A stretch of DNA of 36,494 nt. Origin: Collinsella sp. Its GTDB lineage: Bacteria > Actinomycetota > Coriobacteriia > Coriobacteriales > Coriobacteriaceae. The stretch is taken from positions 1-36,494 of the forward strand of contig DXMY01000039.1 of NCBI GenBank assembly GCA_019413925.1. The letters are read 5' to 3'. The translations under genes and the position numbers were made by a program. Below are positions 23,981 to 29,374 of the stretch, in pieces (position 1 is the stretch's first letter; each line of letters begins with the position of its first letter). The notes beneath the pieces were generated by a model. It saw nothing but the letters and a program-made list of their open reading frames with translations. It ran no database searches and was not told the origin of the DNA.

Positions 23981-24040
23981 GCCGGCACTTGGGGACGTTC
24001 CTAAAGTGCCGGCACTAAAGGAACGTCTCCAAGTGCCGGC
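23981..24040. repeat. GCCGGCACTT palindrome
   Basis: 22-bp arms 23981-24002 and 24019-24040 with a single mismatch (GGGGACGTTCCT versus AGGAACGTCTCC). The 16-nt loop contains AGTGCCGGCACT, itself a palindrome, so the arm-end box occurs again in the middle. The rest of 24041-24164 shows nothing I can name. Confidence 0.85.
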
Positions 24041-24164
24041 CTCCCAAAAATCTACCTTTAAAAGACAGGCGCCCCAGGCCCATAAGGACCAAGAGCGCCT
24101 TTCATCTAGAAAATATCAGCCCAGTTCCGAAAAGCGAGCCGCATGCGACAACCAAGTAGCCGCA

Positions 24165-24301
24165 GGCCCCGGGAGAGTGGGGACACCGGCTTAGGTTTAT
24201 CGCGAGTTCCGCACGAACAGGAGGCCACTTAATGTGGCCTCCGTCGTGAGCAGGACTGTAGAGCAGGAAACCTAAGCCGGTGTCCCCACTCTCCCGGGGC
24301 C
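24165..24301. repeat. Fold-back element, copy B
   Basis: Perfect 34-bp arms (24165-24198, 24268-24301) enclose a 69-nt core beginning ATCGCGAGTTCCGCACG and ending GCAGGACTGTAGAGCAGG. The inner hairpin is GGAGGCCAC-TTAAT-GTGGCCTCC, and CACGA/TCGTG can extend it. It starts 8 bp after the stop of the minus-strand Toprim gene, core on plus as in copies A and D. Confidence 0.92.
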
Positions 24302-24308
24302 GAACGCC

Positions 24309-26492
24309 CTAGTTGTTGAGCATGCGGTCGAAGCTTCCCGAGTCGCCATCCCGATAGTCTGCGGTCATCAGGATCTCCTGCGGAATGCGCCCGCCTTCAC
24401 GTAGCACGTTGCGGAACTGCACACGCGTAACCATGGGCAGATCCTTGATCGTCGCTGCCAGGTTCTGCGGCACACCCTGGTTGGCAGCCGCGGGCTCGCA
24501 CTCTCCGCCGGCCTTCACGCGACGCTTATGCTCAGCGAGCATGGCGCGGTACATGCCGGCATGCAGGCGAATCTCAACCACATTGGCATTGCGAGCCTGC
24601 TCGACGATGCGCGCGCCCTCGCGGTCGATATCGCCCACATAGTAGACGTAGTTAAAGCGATAGCCAATCTCGGCCAGATAATCATCCAGGGCATGCGAGA
24701 CGCTTGCCTTGCATCCGCCGCCAAAAATCACGCCGCCCACCTTGATGCCAAAGAGCTTGGCGTGCTTGCGGCCACGCAGCAGCTTGACGATCTCGTCGTA
24801 AGTGTCCAGGTTCTCGACCATAATGAACGGCTTGTCGGCGCCCAGCGTAAAGAAACCCGTAAAGTGCACGGGGCGATTGGGAGCGACCTTGATCGCCTGC
24901 ATGCTGATACCCTTTTCGGTCATACGCCTGATCAGACGCTCACCGTGCTTGCCGTCAAAAGCCTTCTCGTCGTTAAAGATCTGGTAGGCACGCTGGCGGC
25001 GCGAGGCAACCGGCGTATCGGCACCTCGGTTCTGCTCGATCCAAGCCTGGATGATTGCGATTTCCTCGGCAATCTTGCGGTTGGACATCTCGTTGTGCTG
25101 AGTGCGCTGCGGAGCCTTTTTGCCGTCCTTGCCCTCAACCTTTACGATCTGTGTCTGCTGCTCCTTGATCTTAGAGAGCGCCGTGGGCGTAGGGACAACT
25201 TTGAGCAGCTGCCTGCCTAAAACGCGGGCAAGGGCAAACGCCGAGGCCTCGCCGTGAACGGCCGACTTGGGCTGCTGGGCAGCAGTATCTGCTGCGGCAG
25301 ACTCCGGCTTCCTCTGAGACTTGCGCTTAGAATCGCCTTGGGAATTGCGCTCGCGCTTCGGCATAGACGCCTGCTTCTGCGGACGAACGGACTTGCTCTC
25401 CTTCGCCGGCTGGCGCTTAGGCTGCCCCGAAGAAACCTCGGCCTTCGCATCCTCGTTCTGCGGCGTGGTCTTCTCGGCCGCAGTCTCGGCATGGGAACTG
25501 CGGCCCCCACGATGGCGACGGCGGCGAGGCTTGCTCGACGCGCCCTGCTCCGTCTGCTCATCAGTAGGCTGCTGGCCCTTGGCCTCGGCATCAACCTCAA
25601 GCTGCGGCTCAACAGGCTTTTGCTCGCGAGCCACCGGCTCAACGGCCTTCTCGTCCTTCTCGCCCTGAGTGGTCGAAGCCGGTTCGCTCTTCTCCTGACG
25701 CCTTACGGGATACGCGCGCCCCGCAAAACCACGTCCGGGACGGCATGAACCCGGAGCCTTCTTGGCAGACTCCTCAACATCGTCTGCAACCTCAGAAGAC
25801 TCTTCAACCTCACGCGCGGCATCCTGCTGTGCAGCCTTAAAGTGAGCACCGCGACGGCGCTTGGGCTCTTGGGCCTCCACGGGCTTTTGCTCCTTCGTGG
25901 GCTTCTGCGACTCGGCAGCAACCTCGTTCTCAACAGCCTCGGCATCCGTCTCGCCCTTTTGAGCAACGGCGCGACGGAAGCGCTCCTGCTGGGCGCGGCG
26001 CTGCGCATCGCGCTTGCCACCCCCGCCAAAACCGCCGCGTCCTGCCTTGGCCGTAAAGGCACGCATGACGTTCTCATCGAGCAACTCATCGGTATCGACA
26101 TGCCCACGCGGAGCAACTTCTTCCACAGCAGGCACGTCAGCGAAATCGTCGACGACAAAATCTTCGACGGACTCGGCAGGCTGCTCCTGGGCATCGCGGA
26201 TCTCGGCATTGATGGTATAGAACGCCGGGCGCCCGTTAATGCCGCTACCCTCGATCTTGGTCACGATATTTGCCGCGATAAGCTCATCGCGCATCGCCTT
26301 GGTGTCGCACTCTTTATCGATGGAGCGGAAAATCTGCGCCAGCGCACTCGACTTAATCTTGAGCGCCTTGCGGCAAAGCAGGTCGTAGGCAACCAGCTTG
26401 GCACGCTCAGCAGAAAGCGACGTCTGGCTGCTCAGACGTTCAGCCAGGGCATCGACATTATTTTGGTTATCGGAATATACCGTCTTGGCCAC
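24309..26492 (-). CDS. Winged-helix / disordered-linker / Toprim protein (JetD C-terminal-like)
   Basis: 727 aa from GTG 26492, with GAAAGGGG just upstream; an ATG 24 nt earlier has no ribosome binding site. Residues 1-97 look like a winged helix (AERAKLVAYDLLCRKALKIK, IVTKIEGSGINGRPAFYTIN). Residues 100-415 are low-complexity, rich in Glu, Lys, Arg, Gln, Pro and Ala, with RRRRH and KRRRG patches typical of nucleic-acid binding. The C-terminal part has IMVENLDTYDEIV (Glu560), VGGVIFGGG and YYVGDIDREGARIV (Asp621, Asp623), matching the Toprim pattern of DUF2220/JetD C-terminal domains, the nuclease of Wadjet. No JetA, JetB or JetC lies nearby. It could be a DNA- or RNA-cleaving housekeeping or defence protein. 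Function unknown. Confidence 0.75.
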   Translation of the reverse strand: MAKTVYSDNQNNVDALAERLSSQTSLSAERAKLVAYDLLCRKALKIKSSALAQIFRSIDKECDTKAMRDELIAANIVTKIEGSGINGRPAFYTINAEIRDAQEQPAESVEDFVVDDFADVPAVEEVAPRGHVDTDELLDENVMRAFTAKAGRGGFGGGGKRDAQRRAQQERFRRAVAQKGETDAEAVENEVAAESQKPTKEQKPVEAQEPKRRRGAHFKAAQQDAAREVEESSEVADDVEESAKKAPGSCRPGRGFAGRAYPVRRQEKSEPASTTQGEKDEKAVEPVAREQKPVEPQLEVDAEAKGQQPTDEQTEQGASSKPRRRRHRGGRSSHAETAAEKTTPQNEDAKAEVSSGQPKRQPAKESKSVRPQKQASMPKRERNSQGDSKRKSQRKPESAAADTAAQQPKSAVHGEASAFALARVLGRQLLKVVPTPTALSKIKEQQTQIVKVEGKDGKKAPQRTQHNEMSNRKIAEEIAIIQAWIEQNRGADTPVASRRQRAYQIFNDEKAFDGKHGERLIRRMTEKGISMQAIKVAPNRPVHFTGFFTLGADKPFIMVENLDTYDEIVKLLRGRKHAKLFGIKVGGVIFGGGCKASVSHALDDYLAEIGYRFNYVYYVGDIDREGARIVEQARNANVVEIRLHAGMYRAMLAEHKRRVKAGGECEPAAANQGVPQNLAATIKDLPMVTRVQFRNVLREGGRIPQEILMTADYRDGDSGSFDRMLNN

Positions 26493-26597
26493 GGGGCCCC
26501 TTTCATATGTACACATATACGTCTATATGGTACAACGCGCGCCCTTATCCACGCAAAACATCTGCGAGAACACTCGAGCGTCACCCGCTTTCGCATG

Positions 26598-26637
26598 AAA
26601 AAAAGACCGAGCCCGCGAAGTCGCGGACCCGATCTTT
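26598..26637 (-). terminator. Intrinsic terminator of cstA
   Basis: On minus, AAAGATCGGGTCCGCG-ACTT-CGCGGGCTCGGTCTTT followed by a run of T. The stem has one mismatch and two wobble pairs. Confidence 0.85.
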
Positions 26638-26676
26638 CCGAGTCATATGGATGGAACGGTTAGTCCATCAAGCTGA

Positions 26677-28566
26677 CTAGGCCTTGGCGGCCTCGGCGTC
26701 AGCGGGAGCCTCGGCGGCAGCGGCGCGACCGTACTCGGCCTTGCCCATCTCGGACCACTCGGGCTCCTCATCAGGCATGGAGCCAGCCTCCTTGCCGAAG
26801 AACTCCTTGAGGCAGTTGACGGCGACGATGAGGCCCAGGACCATCAGCAGGACGGCAAAGACGAGCTGCAGGCCCTTGGTGGCGGCGACGGAGACGGCGG
26901 CCGTGGTGGCGGTAGCCGGGATGGTACCGAAGAAGCCGTAAGCCTGGACGGCGGCCATGCAGCCCATGGCGCTCTGGACCAGCGAGGTGAAGGTGCAGCA
27001 GAGCAGGAAGGCGACGGGCACGTAGAGCATCCAGCCCTTGCGGCCGGTGCACTTGCAGAACACGGCGAGGGTGATCATGGTCATGCCGCCGAGCAGCTGG
27101 TTGGAAGCGCCAAAGAGCGGCCAGATGTTGGCATAGCCACCAAAAGCGAGGGCGAGACCAGGAAGCAGGGTAACGACCGTGGCGAACCAGGGGTTGCCGA
27201 GGACCTTCATGTAGCCGGCCTTGGACTCGATGGCCAGAGCATCGTTGGTCTGGGCAAAGAACTCGGAGAACGAGGTGCGGGCGATGCGGGCGACGGCGTC
27301 GAGCGAGGTCAGGGCCAGAGCGGAGACGTTCATGGTCATGAAGACGGTAGCGAGCGTGCCGTCAACACCGAAGGCCTGCATACCGCGGGAGATGCCAGCG
27401 GCGAAGATCTGGAACGGGGTGGAAGCGACACCGGCGTTGAGGGCGCCGGTACCGGCGGTGTTCATATCGGAGAACATGATGCCGGCAACGATGATGGCAA
27501 GGATGCCGACGAAGGACTCGACGATCATTGCGCCGTAACCGACCTTGACGGCGTCCTGCTCCTTCTCGACCTGCTTGGAAGAGGTGCCGGAAGAAACGAG
27601 GCTGTGGAAACCGGAGAGAGCGCCGCAGGCAACGGAGACGAACAGGACCGGGAACATCATGCCGGAGGCAGTGGAGAAGCCGGTGAAGACCGGAGCGGTG
27701 ATAGTGGCCTGACCGTTGACGCCCAGGACGACGATGCCGAGGACAGCGCAGACGATCATGACGATCATCATGATGGAAGTGAGGTAGTCACGCGGGGTCT
27801 TGAGCATCTGGATGGGCATAGCGCCAGCGAAGACCAGGTAGACCATGACGACGGCGAACCACTGGAACTTATCCAGGTAGACCGGGAACTGCATGCCGAC
27901 GGCGAACATGAGAACCATGAGGACAACGCCAGTGACGAACTCGGCAGCGCCGGTGAGGTTGAACTTCTTCTGGGCCCAACCAAAGGCGATAGCGACGAAG
28001 GTGAACAGGATGGAAATGGTACCAGCGCAGCCGGCGGCATAGGACTTGGTGAAGTCGATGGCACCGGTAGCAGCACCAGAAGCGTCAACGGCCGGGGTGA
28101 ACATGAACGTCTTGCAGACCATGTCGGTGAAAGCGGCGATGACGATGATGCAGAACAGCCAGCAGAACAGCAGGAACAGGCGACGGCCGGTCTTGCCGAT
28201 GTACTTCTCGATGAGCTGAGCGAGCGACTTGCCGTTGTTCTTCATCGAAGCGTACAGGGCACCAAAGTCGTGGACGGCACCAAAGAAGATGCCGCCGACG
28301 AGGACCCAGAGCACGACGGGCAGCCAGCCAAAGGCCATGGCGACGATCGTACCCGTGACGGGGCCAGCACCGCAGATCGAGCTGAACTGGTGCGAGAACG
28401 CGGTGAAGGCGGAGACGGGCGAGAAGCTGTTGCCGTCCTTCATGCGCTTGGCCGGCGTGAGGGCATCCTTGTCAACGCCCCACTTGTTGGCCAGCCAGCG
28501 ACCATAGCCCAGATAGCCGCAGGCGAGCACCGCCGCGGCCACAACCATGAGCAAAACTCCGTTCAT
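26677..28566 (-). CDS. cstA: Carbon starvation protein A family transporter
   Basis: 629 aa; ATG 28566 with AGAGGAGGAAATGTA upstream. A polytopic membrane protein with about 16 hydrophobic segments. The CstA core is clear: DGNSFSPVSAFTAFSHQFSS, ICGAGPVTGTIVAMAFGWLP, GAVHDFGALYASM near the N-terminus and FHSLVSSGTSSKQVEKE, LFGASNQLLGGMTMI later. In enterobacteria CstA and BtsT import pyruvate and peptides during carbon limitation; a proton- or sodium-coupled uptake role is expected. The C-terminus ends in an Ala/Glu-rich tail. It is transcribed alone behind a leader of about 235 nt with a terminator-like hairpin 41 bp before the start codon, which points to attenuation control. Confidence 0.95.
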   Translation of the reverse strand: MNGVLLMVVAAAVLACGYLGYGRWLANKWGVDKDALTPAKRMKDGNSFSPVSAFTAFSHQFSSICGAGPVTGTIVAMAFGWLPVVLWVLVGGIFFGAVHDFGALYASMKNNGKSLAQLIEKYIGKTGRRLFLLFCWLFCIIVIAAFTDMVCKTFMFTPAVDASGAATGAIDFTKSYAAGCAGTISILFTFVAIAFGWAQKKFNLTGAAEFVTGVVLMVLMFAVGMQFPVYLDKFQWFAVVMVYLVFAGAMPIQMLKTPRDYLTSIMMIVMIVCAVLGIVVLGVNGQATITAPVFTGFSTASGMMFPVLFVSVACGALSGFHSLVSSGTSSKQVEKEQDAVKVGYGAMIVESFVGILAIIVAGIMFSDMNTAGTGALNAGVASTPFQIFAAGISRGMQAFGVDGTLATVFMTMNVSALALTSLDAVARIARTSFSEFFAQTNDALAIESKAGYMKVLGNPWFATVVTLLPGLALAFGGYANIWPLFGASNQLLGGMTMITLAVFCKCTGRKGWMLYVPVAFLLCCTFTSLVQSAMGCMAAVQAYGFFGTIPATATTAAVSVAATKGLQLVFAVLLMVLGLIVAVNCLKEFFGKEAGSMPDEEPEWSEMGKAEYGRAAAAEAPADAEAAKA

Positions 28567-28606
28567 TACATTTCCTCCTCTAAAAAGAACTTCCTAGACA
28601 TAAAAA

Positions 28607-28640
28607 ATGAGGGCCGTCGGTTGCGCTCGACGGCCCTCAT
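28607..28640 (-). terminator. Terminator-like hairpin (attenuator) in the cstA leader
   Basis: On minus, ATGAGGGCCGTCG-AGCGCAAC-CGACGGCCCTCAT followed by TTTTTT. It lies between the candidate promoter and cstA, so it would stop transcription before the gene unless antitermination occurs. Confidence 0.75.
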
Positions 28641-28691
28641 CTTCATCAGCCGCCCGTTATCGTACGGGCTAGCTGTATGTGCTAACCCGCA

Positions 28692-28760
28692 TCAGATAAT
28701 TACTACGCTGATAATGTTTAGCTGATGCGTGAACATGTCTAAGAAATCCTCTTCAATCAT
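28692..28760 (-). CDS. Possible leader peptide of cstA, Ile/Val-rich
   Basis: A 22-codon frame reading MIEEDFLDMFTHQL then NIISVVII and TGA. The ATG at 28760 has no good ribosome binding site. The internal ATG at 28736 has AGAGGA about 10 nt upstream and gives a 14-residue peptide. The final codons include four Ile and two Val and fall inside the leader stem 28688-28729, the arrangement expected of an amino-acid-responsive attenuator. Only the pattern supports it. Confidence 0.3.
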   Translation of the reverse strand: MIEEDFLDMFTHQLNIISVVII

Positions 28761-28807
28761 GATGTGAACGATCCGTGCGCGTTCACATCCCCCAGTGGTT
28801 GAAAAGG

Positions 28808-28836
28808 AGTATGAAACTTTAGTTACCTAAAGTCAA
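28808..28836 (-). promoter_or_regulatory. cstA promoter with internal palindromic operator
   Basis: On minus, TTGACT (28831-28836), a 17-bp spacer and CATACT (28808-28813). The palindrome ACTTTAG-TTAC-CTAAAGT (28816-28833) lies within the spacer and runs into the -35 box, so a bound repressor would block RNA polymerase. In the leader after it, GATGTGAAC/GTTCACATC (28761-28769 with 28781-28789) forms a first hairpin, and CGCATCAG/CTGATGCG (28688-28695 with 28722-28729) a second. Confidence 0.65.
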
Positions 28837-28933
28837 CGCAAATATGTAATGACTTTTCAACTTTTTTGGATTTCTCGGTATAAAACGCCACTGATCTCGG
28901 ACTTTACCCCACGACAGTTTTTGCATGAGAGAT

Positions 28934-29086
28934 GCCCCTGAGAGCCGCGGGAGCCGGGCGGCGCATATGAACTTTCCTGCTCTACAGTCCTGCGCAAGAC
29001 GGAAAGCACATTAAGTGCTTTCCTTTGCGTGCGGAACTCGCGATAAAGTTCATATGCGCCGCCCGGCTCCCGCGGCTCTCAGGGGC
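28934..29086. repeat. Fold-back element, copy C (inverted)
   Basis: Perfect 41-bp arms (28934-28974, 29046-29086), the longest of the family. The 71-nt core is on minus and begins TATCGCGAGTTCCGCACG, with inner hairpin GGAAAGCAC-TTAAT-GTGCTTTCC and end GCAGGACTGTAGAGCAGGA. It lies 142 bp from copy D in opposite orientation. Between them (29087-29227) there is a small hairpin GCGGAGC-AAA-GCTCCGC at 29100-29116 with TTTTT nine bases later; nothing else seen. Confidence 0.92.
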
Positions 29087-29227
29087 TCCCATCCCAAATG
29101 CGGAGCAAAGCTCCGCACACCAACTTTTTCTTTCAGCTAAAGAACGCTGGAAATTCGACGCTGGCTTGTTAACCTTGCTGGACGTTGCCGACGCCAAACC
29201 AGCTCAGAAGCTATATCGATACAGAAA

Positions 29228-29362
29228 GGTCCCCGGACGGAGGGGCCGGATATAAGGTTTATCGCGAGTTCCGCACGCAAAGAAGGCCACTTAATGTGGC
29301 CTTCGTCTTGCGCAGGACTGTAGAGCAGGAAACCTTATATCCGGCCCCTCCGTCCGGGGACC
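29228..29362. repeat. Fold-back element, copy D
   Basis: Perfect 33-bp arms (29228-29260, 29330-29362) around a 69-nt plus-strand core ATCGCGAGTTCCGCACG ... GCAGGACTGTAGAGCAGG. The inner hairpin GAAGGCCAC-TTAAT-GTGGCCTTC differs from copies A-C but keeps pairing. It begins 12 bp after the stop of the tsaB-rimI-tsaD gene and may end that operon's transcript. Confidence 0.92.
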
Positions 29363-29374
29363 GCGCCGTACCAG

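Noticed and set aside
22653..23988. Minus-strand frames across tRNA-Gln and the peptidoglycan-binding gene (one encoding WDGGIRTPNSRHQ)
   Set aside because: That peptide is the well-known spurious translation of a tRNA complement; the rest is antisense to a supported gene.
23838..24194. A 118-codon plus frame beginning MSKRRDSNPQG
   Set aside because: It translates tRNA-end-like sequence and palindromes; no ribosome binding site and no protein-like composition.
24165..24301. Fold-back elements as ordinary Rho-independent terminators
   Set aside because: Stems are far longer than terminators, enclose a conserved core, and lack a U-run; a termination role is possible but not the simple class.
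24309..26492. A complete Wadjet defence system
   Set aside because: Only a JetD-C-like Toprim domain is present; no JetA, JetB or JetC gene occurs in the window.
28607..28640. Terminator of the upstream tsaD operon
   Set aside because: It lies about 735 bp past the tsaD stop and downstream of a good cstA promoter, so its main effect should be on cstA.
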